Below, one piece after another: positions 27,169 to 36,555 of a stretch of 64,000 nucleotides of DNA. Numbering within the stretch: the stretch's first letter is position 1; the number at the start of each line of letters is the position of its first letter. Position numbers and translations under genes: made by a program. Source of the stretch: an uncultured Enterobacteriaceae bacterium (GTDB lineage: Bacteria > Pseudomonadota > Gammaproteobacteria > Enterobacterales > Enterobacteriaceae); NCBI GenBank assembly GCA_936920625.1, contig CAKZHC010000011.1, positions 124,001 to 188,000 of the forward strand, read 5' to 3'. The notes beneath the pieces were generated by a model, which did no database searches, was not told the DNA's origin, and saw only the letters and a program-made list of their open reading frames with translations.

Positions 27169-28533
27169 TTGATCACACGAATCAGTCCGTTAGGCTCAAT
27201 GGATCTTCTGTCACAGTTGGAAGTTGACATTTTAAAACACTCTGCCAGAAGTGATCTTTACCAATTATTTCGTAACTGCTCTCTTGCTGTTCTTAACTCT
27301 GGCCGTCTGGCCGACAACAGTCAGGAACTACTCTCACTTTTTGAAGATTTTGAAATTAATGTGTTACGTCGTGAGCGTGGTGTAAAGCTGGAACTTGTTA
27401 ATCCGCCTAAAGAGGCGTTTGTAGATGGCCGCCTGATTCGTTCACTGCAGGCAAATTTGTTTGCTGTTCTGCGCGATATTCTTTACGTCAATAGCCAGAT
27501 TAATGATAAAGAGCACCTGAAGACGCTCAACATCGATAATTCTGTACATATTACCAACATGGTATTCTCTATTCTGCGTAATGCCCGCGCGTTGCATGTG
27601 AGCAAAGAGCCCAATATCGTGGTGTGCTGGGGCGGGCACGCAATCAATTCTGTGGAATATCAGTATTGCCGTAACGTCGGCTCACAATTAGGACTGCGTG
27701 AGCTAAATATCTGCACCGGTTGTGGGCCGGGCGTAATGGAAGCGCCCATGAAAGGTGCAGCTGTGGGACATGCACAACAGCGTTATAAAGATGGTCGTTT
27801 CATTGGCCTGACGGAACCTTCCATTATAGCCGCAGAACCGCCCAACCCTCTGGTAAATGAGCTCATTATCATGCCGGATATCGAGAAGCGTCTGGAGGCT
27901 TTTGCTCGCATTGCCCACGGAATTATTATTTTTCCGGGCGGCGTAGGAACAGCAGAAGAACTACTTTATCTGCTCGGGATTCTGACCAATCCGCAAAATC
28001 ACGATCAAATCCTGCCACTCATCCTGACTGGTCCGGAGGAAAGTGCCAACTACTTTAACGTGTTAGACGAATTCATTATTAGCACGCTGGGTGAAGAGGC
28101 AAGTCGTCATTACCAGATCATCATTGATGACCCAGCCGAAGTAGCCCGGAAGATGAAAGAAGCAATGCTCAAAGTAAAAGCACACCGCCTCAAAACTGGC
28201 GATGCATACAGCTTTAACTGGGGATTGCGTATTGCCCCGGATCTTCAGATACCGTTTATTCCGAGCCACTCAAGCATGGAAAAACTTAATCTTTACTTCG
28301 AACAACCAGCTGAACAGCTGGCAGCGACACTACGTAAAGCTTTTTCAGGCATTGTCGCAGGTAATGTTAAGGAGTTTGCCATTCGTGATATCGAAAAAAA
28401 TGGCCCTTACAAATTGCATGGTGACCCCGCCATTATGCATAATATGGATAATCTGTTGCAGAGATTCGTCGCACAGCATAGGATGAAACTACCCGGCAGC
28501 GTTTATACGCCCTGCTACCAGATTATCAAATAG
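27169..28533 (+). CDS. ppnN: Pyrimidine/purine nucleotide 5'-monophosphate nucleosidase PpnN
   Basis: Cleaves nucleoside monophosphates to base and ribose 5-phosphate; in E. coli it is stimulated by (p)ppGpp, which links it to relA. The 454 residues match E. coli. The central LOG-type Rossmann domain shows VVCWGGHAIN, ICTGCGPGVMEAPMKGA and FPGGVGTAEELLYLLG, and the C-terminus KLPGSVYTPCYQI is conserved. The start is TTG at 27169 with AAAAGGAG upstream, as in E. coli. Confidence 0.94.
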   Translation: MITRISPLGSMDLLSQLEVDILKHSARSDLYQLFRNCSLAVLNSGRLADNSQELLSLFEDFEINVLRRERGVKLELVNPPKEAFVDGRLIRSLQANLFAVLRDILYVNSQINDKEHLKTLNIDNSVHITNMVFSILRNARALHVSKEPNIVVCWGGHAINSVEYQYCRNVGSQLGLRELNICTGCGPGVMEAPMKGAAVGHAQQRYKDGRFIGLTEPSIIAAEPPNPLVNELIIMPDIEKRLEAFARIAHGIIIFPGGVGTAEELLYLLGILTNPQNHDQILPLILTGPEESANYFNVLDEFIISTLGEEASRHYQIIIDDPAEVARKMKEAMLKVKAHRLKTGDAYSFNWGLRIAPDLQIPFIPSHSSMEKLNLYFEQPAEQLAATLRKAFSGIVAGNVKEFAIRDIEKNGPYKLHGDPAIMHNMDNLLQRFVAQHRMKLPGSVYTPCYQIIK

Positions 28534-28550
28534 ACAATGTTCAGATTCCG

Positions 28551-28589
28551 GTCACTGCCCTGCCAGCTATCAGCCGGCAGGGCAGTGAC
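28551..28589. repeat. Perfect 14-bp inverted repeat after ppnN
   Basis: GTCACTGCCCTGCC (28551-28564) and GGCAGGGCAGTGAC (28576-28589) pair perfectly across an 11-base loop, 18 bases after the ppnN stop. The stem is GC-rich and strong, but no T run follows on either strand, so it is not a classical intrinsic terminator. It may protect the 3' end of the ppnN message or act as a Rho-linked end. Confidence 0.75.
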
Positions 28590-28682
28590 GCTGTCCAGAA
28601 TACAACTCAGATACACAATGCTGAAGCGGGATGGCAATAAAGATTTAAATAAAACGGTTCATTTTACCACTATTTTACTATA

Positions 28683-29168
28683 TCAGAGCCGGTGGTAGGG
28701 GGTGCAGCTAACATAAGATTTTCGCGGGCCATTCACAATATGTGTAACTGAGAATCTGCCGTTACCGGGAAATTCGTACCGGCTATCATACCGATCAGCA
28801 TTGCATAAATGCGTGCTTTCAGCGTAAATAACCTCGCTGGCACTCTCCATGAGTTTCAGTACATGAAAAACCCGCGTTTGTTGCGAATCAAAATAAATAT
28901 AAATATGCCCACCCTGTGCCCGTGAATACCAGGAACAACTGCTATGAACGGACCGGCCATTTTCAAGCGTCAAAACACCACGTTCAGTACAGGCTGTCTG
29001 TATTCCCCCCCTACTGTCGAAGCAGGCAAAACCCTTCATTGTTCCTGCGAGGCTGGGGTACGGGGAACCGATGTTTTGTAACGAGCGGTCTATCCTCCAG
29101 TGGCCCTGTAAAGACTTAACAATCTGGCCTGCTGACCAAGCCGCACCAAAATCTAAAATCACAGACAT
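28683..29168 (-). CDS. DUF6314-like protein of unknown function
   Basis: A 161-residue protein not found at this place in E. coli. The pattern fits a small lipocalin-like barrel family (DUF6314): an N-terminal LQGHWRIDRS, a middle YSRAQGGHIYIYFD, then HLCNADRYDSRYEF and a C-terminal VNGPRKSYVSCTPYHR. Family assignment is from memory of the HxCxxDxY and GPRKxY pattern and should be treated as tentative. No signal peptide is visible. The ribosome binding site is weak (GGCTGAGAA). It stands alone between ppnN and rlmM, where E. coli has sdaCB, xni and the fuc genes, and is probably accessory. Confidence 0.6.
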   Translation of the reverse strand: MSVILDFGAAWSAGQIVKSLQGHWRIDRSLQNIGSPYPSLAGTMKGFACFDSRGGIQTACTERGVLTLENGRSVHSSCSWYSRAQGGHIYIYFDSQQTRVFHVLKLMESASEVIYAESTHLCNADRYDSRYEFPGNGRFSVTHIVNGPRKSYVSCTPYHRL

Positions 29169-29291
29169 TTCTCAGCCATTAGTAAAGAAAGGCTTATATT
29201 TAATCCTTTCTTTCGTTATCACTTTTAGCAACTTTCCAGCCAGACTACAGATTCAAACGATATTTCCAGTCTTCAGAGCTGACTCTGACAC

Positions 29292-30386
29292 TTAATGCTG
29301 GCGCCCCCCTGTCGTACCCCAGATACGGCGCATGTGCACCGTGACCTCTTCGCGGTCATGGTAGAGATGACGGGCCTGTATCTGCGCATTCACATTCTGC
29401 GCCTCCATTAAATCTGCAAGCATAGTCAGATTCTGTGTTAATGTTTCGTAACGCTTTTTCATGGGTAGCTTTAAGTTAAATATGGCTTCACGGCACCAGC
29501 CGTTCACCAGCCACTCACCCATCAGTCTGGCGACGCGCATCGGTTTTTCGGCCATATCACACACCAGCCAGTAGATATTGTTGCGACCGGGTCGGAATTT
29601 AAACCCATCTTCACGATAATGCTTTACCTGCCCTGTTTCCATTAAAACAGGCGCGATTGGGCCATTATCTACCGCACATACCATCATACTGCGCTTAACC
29701 AGCTGATAGGTCCAGCCGCCGAGGCTGGCCCCTAAATCTACTGCATGCAGGCCACCAGACAGGCGTTCTTCCCACTCATCTGCGGGGATAAAAACATGAA
29801 ATGCCTCCTCCAGTTTCAGTGCAGAGCGACTGGGAGCGCCTGAGGGGAACTTAAGCCGTGGAATTCCCATAAAGAACGGAGAATTGTTATTACTTAACGA
29901 ATAGCCTGCGTAGCAATGCCCCGCCGCAATAAAAAAGAGATGTATCACTGGCCGTATGCGGCTTTCAGTATTATTTAGTATGCCAGCCTTACGCAGCGCT
30001 ATTCGCAGAGGGACTGTAAATTTGCGACAAAACTTTAGTAATTCTTTGCTTTCATTGGTATCCGCAACTTCCACCCTCAATTCGCCTCCCCGTTCCACCA
30101 GACCTTTAAGCACCGTTATGATAGGTGAAATCCTGTCCTCTGATGGCAGGTCATGGAGTAACTCACCCACAGCTACCATTTGTCGGGCAAAAATCAGGTT
30201 CGCAAAAGGTAATTCCCGCACCAGTCTGTCACCGTCATCGGGCAGGCAACCTTTGAACAAGACATAGCCACTGTTCTCTGCTGCGCGGGAAAAACCATAA
30301 ATGTTTAACGCCGCTGCTTTATCTGTTATCTCTGCCGCACACTCTTTTTCGAATCCCTGACGGCAATACAGCAACAGACTATTCAT
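29292..30386 (-). CDS. rlmM: 23S rRNA (cytidine(2498)-2'-O)-methyltransferase RlmM
   Basis: Methylates the ribose of C2498 in 23S rRNA. I chose the ATG at 30386, which gives MNSLLLYCRQGFEKECAAEI as in the family; the frame opens at 30422. The N-terminal THUMP-like domain ends near FCRKFTVPLRIALR, and the C-terminal Rossmann methyltransferase follows with IFNLKLPMKKRYE and the end EEVTVHMRRIWG. Length is 364 (E. coli 366). The SAM motif reads VDLGASLGGWTYQL where E. coli has VDLGACPGGWTYQL, so two residues of the loop differ, including the proline. The start overlaps the end of ygdD by eight bases. Confidence 0.92.
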   Translation of the reverse strand: MNSLLLYCRQGFEKECAAEITDKAAALNIYGFSRAAENSGYVLFKGCLPDDGDRLVRELPFANLIFARQMVAVGELLHDLPSEDRISPIITVLKGLVERGGELRVEVADTNESKELLKFCRKFTVPLRIALRKAGILNNTESRIRPVIHLFFIAAGHCYAGYSLSNNNSPFFMGIPRLKFPSGAPSRSALKLEEAFHVFIPADEWEERLSGGLHAVDLGASLGGWTYQLVKRSMMVCAVDNGPIAPVLMETGQVKHYREDGFKFRPGRNNIYWLVCDMAEKPMRVARLMGEWLVNGWCREAIFNLKLPMKKRYETLTQNLTMLADLMEAQNVNAQIQARHLYHDREEVTVHMRRIWGTTGGRQH

Positions 30387-30774
30387 TATATTCTCTTCTG
30401 TTTTTAATACGCAGCGCTCCAATAAACATCAATCCCCAGCCAATCAAGAAAAAAGTTCCCCCTACCGGGGTAATGAAGATCCAGAGTCGCAGATTAGAAA
30501 GTGCCAGACCATACAAACTGCCGCTGAACAATACGATTCCGAGCGCCAGGGCTGCACTACTCCAGTAAAACCAGATATTGGCTCGCCGGGACATAGCCGC
30601 CGCCAGACCGAATATTGCCAGTGTATGAAAAGCCTGATACACCAGGCCCGTTCTTATCCACTCCATCTCAGCCTCACCCAGTAACTGATTTAGCAGATGA
30701 GCACCAAAAGCACCCAGAGCTACATAAATAAATCCGCTGATAGAGACAAAGATAAGCATTGCACGACTGCTCAT
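30379..30774 (-). CDS. ygdD: Inner-membrane protein YgdD (DUF423)
   Basis: Four-helix membrane protein of unknown function. The 131 residues equal the E. coli length; FGAHLLNQ, WIRTGLVYQAFHTLAIFGLA, WFYWSSAALALGIVLFSGSLYGLALS and WIFITPVGG are diagnostic. It overlaps rlmM, so the two form an operon. In E. coli gcvA lies directly upstream; here only a decayed piece of it remains. Confidence 0.93.
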   Translation of the reverse strand: MSSRAMLIFVSISGFIYVALGAFGAHLLNQLLGEAEMEWIRTGLVYQAFHTLAIFGLAAAMSRRANIWFYWSSAALALGIVLFSGSLYGLALSNLRLWIFITPVGGTFFLIGWGLMFIGALRIKNRREYNE

Positions 30775-30826
30775 CGCAGGTTCCTCTGATTAAACATGGC
30801 CATACCCTGGCACATGATGAAGGGAA

Positions 30827-31010
30827 TCAATGATCATAGCGAAAGTGAAATATTTCCCATTTGCTGGTAGCGTTCCAGAGTCCGCTGTTGTAAGGCGGCT
30901 GTTTTACCTACACAAACGTCTCTGTCATGCAAAACCAAATAAAATGCGTTTTTATTCATCAATACATCATCAAATGCGCTAATAAGTCGTATTACCTCCA
31001 TTATCATCAT
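30827..31010 (-). pseudogene. gcvA: Remnant of the glycine-cleavage regulator gcvA (3' end)
   Basis: On the minus strand a short open stretch reads RLISAFDDVLMNKNAFYLVLHD, with KTAALQQ further on, aligning with the C-terminal part of E. coli GcvA (GRLVCPFNDVLVSKNAFYLVCHD, then GKIAAFRQ). About ten codons before the end the frame slips: the other frame supplies EIFHFRYDH and a stop at 30827-30829, matching EKFRFRYEQ and the stop of GcvA. Upstream of about 31010 stops appear and similarity fades. The position next to ygdD is that of gcvA in E. coli. The gene is clearly dead. Confidence 0.8.
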
Positions 31011-31773
31011 ATTTATTAATGGGGTATCTTATGCGTAAGTTGTGGCTACTCATGCCGTAGCGTTGTAATTACAGCCAGGGTCTTAACTAAACGCTGGCAT
31101 TCCATGATACTAACTGGTATTTTGTTCTTCCATAAAGCTTCGATAGCGTACACGCAAAAAACACACAAACGAATAAATTGCTGGCAGATGTCTGCAATTG
31201 TAAACCATTGTCTGACATAACTTACCTTAACATCTTATGCTTAGAAAACTTATATCAGTTTTTTATACAAATCATTATAATTTTTACCTTGATAATCCAC
31301 CAGTAATCATCTGTCATTGCTACTATTAACTCAACCACAGCAGATATCGGGTTAAATTCATGCAATAGTATGGTGAATTGCGGAGGAGTCGTCGCATCAG
31401 CTTATACTTTCCGGGTTTAATCCGACGATTGTGAGGTGACAGGACTATTTGGTATGTTATCTATGGCTACGCTCTGTTTTCAGGTAACTTACAGACATCA
31501 TACGTATCGGTGCCTGTCATTTGTGGTACTACTGATTAATTTTACGGTTAAGAATAGTTTTTCATCTTCACTTCACCCAAAAGACAGAGGTGCGCAAAAC
31601 TCTCTTTGCTTCCACTTTTTTGAGTGAGCTCAGAGTGTCACTGGTATGGCGGCGGCTGTCTCCTGCTAAAACATAGTGTGCCGTTACAGATTTGTCAGAT
31701 ATATGCATCAAAGCTAACCTCTGTACATTAGCAGCCAGAGGTAATATCAAGTATTTCATACCCGGAAGGTTAC
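31011..31773. other. Gene-poor region where gcvA 5' half, gcvB and ygdI would lie
   Basis: In E. coli this interval holds most of gcvA, the sRNA gcvB and ygdI. I find no convincing gcvB (no matching C/A-poor seed region or GC-rich terminator with a T run) and no YgdI lipoprotein. Short frames at 31436-31627 and 31568-31759 lack ribosome binding sites and family features. The csdA ribosome binding site (GGAAGG, 31765-31770) lies at the right end. Confidence 0.5.
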
Positions 31774-32982
31774 ATGAATCGTTTCAACCCCATTCACTTC
31801 CGCGAGCAGTTTCCTGCTCTGCGCACCATAGGTGTTTATCTTGATAACGCTGCATCAGCCCTGAAACCACAGTGTGTGATTGATGCAGCCACTCAGTTCT
31901 ACTCCTGTGGAATGGGAACCGTGCATCGTAGTCACTTCCCCGCAGCCCAGGCACTGACTGCCGAATATGAGCAGGCACGCAATAAAGTGGCACACCTGAT
32001 AAACGCTCCGGACGCCAGCACTATCGTCTGGACTCGTGGCACTACAGAATCCATCAACCTGGTAGCACGGAGCTGGCTACAGCCCCGGCTGCGTGCTGGT
32101 GATGAAATACTGGTATCTGAAGCAGAACATCACGCTAATCTGATTCCCTGGCTAATGCTGGCGGAACATTGCGGCTCCAGGGTAGTCAGATGGCCTGTTG
32201 GCAGGGATATGCTGCCTGATATGGCGCTGCTTCCAAATTTGCTTAGTTCCAGAACACGTCTGATGGCTTTGGGGCAAATGTCGAATGTCACTGGTGGCTG
32301 CCCGCCACTAGCTAAAGCCATCCGGCTTGCACATCAGGCAGGTGCCAGAGTGATGATTGATGGCGCTCAGGGTATCGTCCACACTGATACTGATGTCCAG
32401 GCTTTGGACATTGACTTTTATGCCTTCTCCAGCCATAAACTATATGGTCCGATGGGAGTTGGCGTGCTTTATGGTAAGTCTGAACTTCTGGAAGAGATGC
32501 CCCCCTGGCAAGGTGGCGGCAAGATGCTAACTCGGGTTGATTTCTCAGGATTTACACCCCAGGTTGTGCCCTGGCGTTTTGAAGCGGGTACGCCCAATGT
32601 AGCCGGGGTGGCAGGGTTAGCTGTTGCTCTCGACTGGTTACGTGGGTGTGACCGTGAAGGTGCACAGCGCTATAGCAGTGGGCTGGCTAATCTGGCGCAG
32701 AAACAACTTGCTTCTCTGCCCGGTTTTCGTAGTTTCCGGTCGGCAAACTCCTGCCTGCTAAGCTTTGATATTGCTGGTCTGCACCATCAGGATGTTGTAA
32801 TGCTGCTGGCAGAGAAAGGGATCGCACTACGTGCCGGACAACACTGCGCACAACCACTGATAAAGGCGCTCGGTGTAGCTGGCACGCTGCGTGCCTCATT
32901 TGCCCCTTATAATACTGAGCAAGATGTTGAAAAACTGGTTAGTGCACTACACAGTACGGTCAAAATATTAACAGACAAATAA
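31774..32982 (+). CDS. csdA: Cysteine desulfurase CsdA
   Basis: PLP-dependent enzyme that takes sulfur from cysteine and hands it to CsdE; in E. coli it also supports t6A cyclisation by TcdA. The 402 residues (E. coli 401) show VYLDNAASALKP, VWTRGTTESINLVA, the PLP lysine in FSSHKLYGP, and the persulfide cysteine in RAGQHCAQP. Its stop overlaps the csdE start (TAATG), so the pair is translationally coupled, and tcdA follows convergently. Confidence 0.95.
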   Translation: MNRFNPIHFREQFPALRTIGVYLDNAASALKPQCVIDAATQFYSCGMGTVHRSHFPAAQALTAEYEQARNKVAHLINAPDASTIVWTRGTTESINLVARSWLQPRLRAGDEILVSEAEHHANLIPWLMLAEHCGSRVVRWPVGRDMLPDMALLPNLLSSRTRLMALGQMSNVTGGCPPLAKAIRLAHQAGARVMIDGAQGIVHTDTDVQALDIDFYAFSSHKLYGPMGVGVLYGKSELLEEMPPWQGGGKMLTRVDFSGFTPQVVPWRFEAGTPNVAGVAGLAVALDWLRGCDREGAQRYSSGLANLAQKQLASLPGFRSFRSANSCLLSFDIAGLHHQDVVMLLAEKGIALRAGQHCAQPLIKALGVAGTLRASFAPYNTEQDVEKLVSALHSTVKILTDK

Positions 32983-33437
32983 TGTTTGAATCTGATATCG
33001 CTCCGCATCCTTTCGGCTCGCTGATAACGGTACAGGCGTTGCTACAGCAATTTAGTACTCTGCAGCACTGGGAGGAACGTTACCGCCAGTTGATTATACT
33101 GGGCAGGAAACTGCCTGAACTCGACGACGTATATAAGCTGGCAGAAATTGAGATCGAGGGCTGTGAAAATCGACTCTGGCTTGGGCATAAGTATCGCAAG
33201 GATGGCACACTGCATTTTTATGGTAGCAGCGAAGGGCGGATCGTACGCGGATTACTGGCAGTGCTGCTGACTGCTATTGAGGGCAAATCAGCCAGACAAC
33301 TGCGGGAAAATGATCCGCTGATACTGTTCAGAGAGTTAGGGTTGTGGGACCAGCTGAGTATCTCAAGAAATGCAGGACTTGTTGCGCTGGCGGCAGCAGT
33401 AAAACGCGCCGCCGAAAGACACTACCCGCCAGATTAA
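32982..33437 (+). CDS. csdE: Sulfur acceptor protein CsdE
   Basis: SufE-family protein that accepts sulfur from CsdA. The acceptor cysteine lies in IEIEGCENRLWLGHKY, and FYGSSEGRIVRGLLAVLL is typical of the family. Length is 151 (E. coli 147). It shares its TTAA stop tetranucleotide with the convergent tcdA. Confidence 0.94.
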   Translation: MFESDIAPHPFGSLITVQALLQQFSTLQHWEERYRQLIILGRKLPELDDVYKLAEIEIEGCENRLWLGHKYRKDGTLHFYGSSEGRIVRGLLAVLLTAIEGKSARQLRENDPLILFRELGLWDQLSISRNAGLVALAAAVKRAAERHYPPD

Positions 33438-34246
33438 TACAGCTGACCACACCAGGCAGCTTTAGCGACTATTTTATTCAGCACGTGTGACACGGCCACA
33501 AAACCAAAGGTCGCAGTGACCATAGTGGCTGTGCCAAAACCTGAAGCACAATCCAGTCGTTTTGGCCCCACAGAGGTGGCCCGCGAAGTGCTTACACTCC
33601 CATCTGGCTGGGGATAGCGCGCAACTTCTGTGGAAAAAACACAGTCAATATTAAGCCGGCCCTTACTGTTTTTGACAATGCCATGATCACATCTGAGCCG
33701 TTCGCGTAATTTAGCTGCCAGCCGATCCTGAGTGGTTTTCGCTAAATCAGCGACCTGAATTTGAGTGGGATCAATTTGCCCTCCCGCTCCGCCAGTCGTC
33801 ACCAGTGGTATTTTATTACGTCGGCACCATGCGAGTAATGCTGCCTTAGAACGAACACTGTCAATAGCATCGATAATATAATCAAACCCGGTTCCGATGA
33901 GCGTAGCAACATTGTCCGGGGTAATGAAATCCTCAATACAGTTCACCTGACATTCAGGATTGATTGACAAAATGCGTTCCGCCATAACATCAACTTTCGC
34001 TTTGCTAACGGTATCCGTGAGCGCATGCACCTGCCGGTTAGTGTTTGTGGTACAGACATCATCCATATCAATAAGCGTTATTGCACCGACTCCAGTGCGG
34101 GCCAGCGCCTCAGCTGCCCATGAACCGACACCACCAATACCTGCCACACAAATGTGAGTTCGGGCAAACAGCATAAGTGCCTGCTGGCCATATAACCGCG
34201 CTGTCCCACCAAAACGCTGCTGCCAGGCACGGGAGAGATCTTCCAT
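33434..34246 (-). CDS. tcdA: tRNA threonylcarbamoyladenosine dehydratase TcdA (CsdL)
   Basis: E1-like enzyme that cyclises t6A in tRNA to ct6A using ATP, with help from CsdA/CsdE. The start at 34246 gives MEDLSRAWQQRFGGTARLYG, matching the family; the frame extends to 34288 without similarity. The ATP-binding loop is VAGIGGVGSWAAEALARTG, followed by LIDMDDVCTTNTNRQ and TTGGAGGQIDPTQIQV. Length is 270 (E. coli 268). Confidence 0.94.
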   Translation of the reverse strand: MEDLSRAWQQRFGGTARLYGQQALMLFARTHICVAGIGGVGSWAAEALARTGVGAITLIDMDDVCTTNTNRQVHALTDTVSKAKVDVMAERILSINPECQVNCIEDFITPDNVATLIGTGFDYIIDAIDSVRSKAALLAWCRRNKIPLVTTGGAGGQIDPTQIQVADLAKTTQDRLAAKLRERLRCDHGIVKNSKGRLNIDCVFSTEVARYPQPDGSVSTSRATSVGPKRLDCASGFGTATMVTATFGFVAVSHVLNKIVAKAAWCGQLY

Positions 34247-34313
34247 CAAAAAAATGTCCTCAAAACTAACCATCAAAGCATGGCGCAAATATGGCCTTCA
34301 TGCGAAATCTCTG

Positions 34314-35447
34314 TTACCGCGAAACAAGCAGACCCCCTCCGGCGCTTTTTCGCTCGGTATAAAGCCCTGTTCCGGGCGCAGCACGCAGCACCCAGACACG
34401 GCCATAATGATTGTACCAGCCGGCAAGATGAGCCGCGTCGGGCCCGGTGCCCTGATAAATATCCAGATGCTGATCTTTAATAGCACCCCCTACATCCAGG
34501 GATACCATAACCCGCATCTCATATTTTCCATTGAATTTACCCGTATTGTCCAGCAACGGAATTTCTGCCAGCAGCGCAGTACCAGGCGGTATTAACGTAC
34601 TATCCGCTGCCACTGAAGCCTTGGCTATCAGCGGAACGGCGCTGGCTCCACACACTGGCGTGAAAGGTTGCGGTTTGAAGAAGACAAAAGAAGGATTTTT
34701 CTCCAGTAACTTGCGTACCTGCATCAGATTATGGCGTTCCCCCCACTGGCGAATTGCCTGCATCGACATCTCCTCGGGTCTGTACACACCCTGATCAATC
34801 AGCACCTTACCAATGCTGCGATACGGATGGCCATTTTTGCCACCATATGCGAAAAAGCGGGGCGGACGGCCATCACCAAAGTCAACATAACCACTCCCCT
34901 GCACGCTCATGATGAAATTATCCATCATAGAGTTACTGTAGCCAATTATATCGCCTTTTTTTAACGCCCCACGATAGATCTCCGCCCGTGTTGGCAGACG
35001 CTTTTTTTTCCCGGCAGGCATCCGATAAAGCGGATACATAAATTCTCCCTGACGGGTATAACGGGCTTGGAGATTAGGCGTATAGTAGCCGGTAAACTGA
35101 ACATTACCGTAGTTATCCACGCCCCTCATCTGATAAGCATTCAGGCCAAAATGACTGAGTTCACGGGTATCTCCTCCCGCTGTGAGCCACGATGTGATAG
35201 CACCGTAGGTTGTCTGCTGACGTTCATACATCCTGGGTGCTGCCAGTTTAATTTGAGTGAGTTGTCTGGAAAAATCGCCTGCGTTTACCGGCTGGCCAGA
35301 AGCAGCTGGCTGATTGACCAGCGCCAAGGGCTGGTTAAGTTTTCCGTCTATATATTGTTGTCCACGGTCCACAGGCCTAGATGAACAGCCCACCAGCATC
35401 GCTGTTAGCAATCCTGCCAGCATAAATCTGATGCCTTCGCCCCTCAT
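34314..35447 (-). CDS. mltA: Membrane-bound lytic murein transglycosylase A
   Basis: Outer-membrane lipoprotein that cleaves peptidoglycan glycan strands to form 1,6-anhydro-muropeptides. A lipoprotein signal ends in LTAMLVGC. The double-psi barrel region carries the catalytic aspartate in VSLDVGGAIKDQHLDIYQG, followed by GWYNHYGRVWVL. I chose the ATG at 35447 because AGAGGAAG lies about nine bases upstream; an ATG at 35471 is possible. The C-terminal tail is about ten residues longer than in E. coli. Confidence 0.93.
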   Translation of the reverse strand: MRGEGIRFMLAGLLTAMLVGCSSRPVDRGQQYIDGKLNQPLALVNQPAASGQPVNAGDFSRQLTQIKLAAPRMYERQQTTYGAITSWLTAGGDTRELSHFGLNAYQMRGVDNYGNVQFTGYYTPNLQARYTRQGEFMYPLYRMPAGKKKRLPTRAEIYRGALKKGDIIGYSNSMMDNFIMSVQGSGYVDFGDGRPPRFFAYGGKNGHPYRSIGKVLIDQGVYRPEEMSMQAIRQWGERHNLMQVRKLLEKNPSFVFFKPQPFTPVCGASAVPLIAKASVAADSTLIPPGTALLAEIPLLDNTGKFNGKYEMRVMVSLDVGGAIKDQHLDIYQGTGPDAAHLAGWYNHYGRVWVLRAAPGTGLYTERKSAGGGLLVSR

Positions 35448-35617
35448 AAGCTGAAACTTCCTCTTTATCAATCATGCACAGCAAGATAACAGAGCTTCCG
35501 ACAGAAAGAAATTATCTGAAATCAGAAGTTAACCTATTGCTAATGCTTAATAAATCAGCAAATCGCCGCAGATTTCCGCATTTAGCAGAAAATTTTCAAC
35601 TTTGATGTAAAAAAGGG

Positions 35618-35645
35618 TTGCATCTGATTATCGGCAGAGTATAGT
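35618..35645 (+). promoter_or_regulatory. Predicted promoter of the initiator tRNA
   Basis: TTGCAT (35618-35623), a 16-base spacer, then TATAGT (35640-35645) end seven bases before the tRNA 5' end. A GC-rich stretch follows the -10 box, as is usual for stable-RNA promoters under stringent control. Confidence 0.65.
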
Positions 35646-35651
35646 GCCTGC

Positions 35652-35728
<77 letters not shown>

Positions 35729-36555
35729 ACTCATCAACCTCCAGTACCCTCCCTCCATAACCTTTATGGCACTCCCATACATAGCCTGCTGACACTCAGG
35801 ATTGATATCAGTCACCGGTATAACAATCTGGCTGGCGCTGTCGTTTTCTCTGTTCCATTACCTAACGCATACACCATCAGCTTTATCGGTATTAATAGAG
35901 CACATAGCGTCTGGAACCTGCATCACTACCAGAGACTGGATACCCAGACCGCCTCAGTCCACAGGATGTAGTGGTAAGGAAACAAAATGCATTGTCATGC
36001 TGTATCGTCAATCGGGGAGAAATTTACAACAGGCTGTTGCAGCATTAACGAGAGCGGTTCAGATAATCTGATTAAGAAACTGACGTCCAAAACGTTTATC
36101 TCTGCTCCATTATCTAAACCCGGTTCCAGAGTTAACGCGGATTTACTGAAAATATGCTGAACTGCATATTTAACGGTTCGCGGACGATGGTGACTATTCT
36201 GGCTATCCCCTTTGCATTCAGTCGCTGAAGTATATAAACAACAGCCTCAAATGCTCTATTGCTGAATAATTCAAACAAATTTCCCCATCCTCACAGATTT
36301 TGACAGTTTATCGTTCAACCTGCTTTTCATCGTGAAGCATTCTGCTTCCCTGTGGATTATTCCATTCTCCATGCCAGATACCCCTGTTATCAATCATCAA
36401 GTGGCAGGGACTGCTGGTGAACTGATGCAACAGAATGATATATTAAAATACGACATTTAAAATGTTCTGCGAACAGCACCATTTAAAAAACAATATATTA
36501 GCAAAATCTGCCTGCTTCAGAGTGAAGTGATAATCAGGCAGTCAGACTGCGGCGA
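35729..36555. other. 827-bp stretch without a recognisable gene
   Basis: Between the tRNA and amiC I see no gene that I can support. Overlapping frames on the plus strand (35702-35971, 35802-36071) have no ribosome binding site and no family features. A 7-bp perfect inverted repeat (AAATATG/CATATTT with loop CTGAACTG) lies near 36149-36170. There is no clear terminator after the tRNA. Confidence 0.5.

Noticed and set aside
31011..31440. gcvB sRNA opposite the gcvA remnant
   Set aside because: Short G/T-rich or AAACACACAAAC-like pieces occur, but no continuous match to the gcvB seed regions or its terminator.
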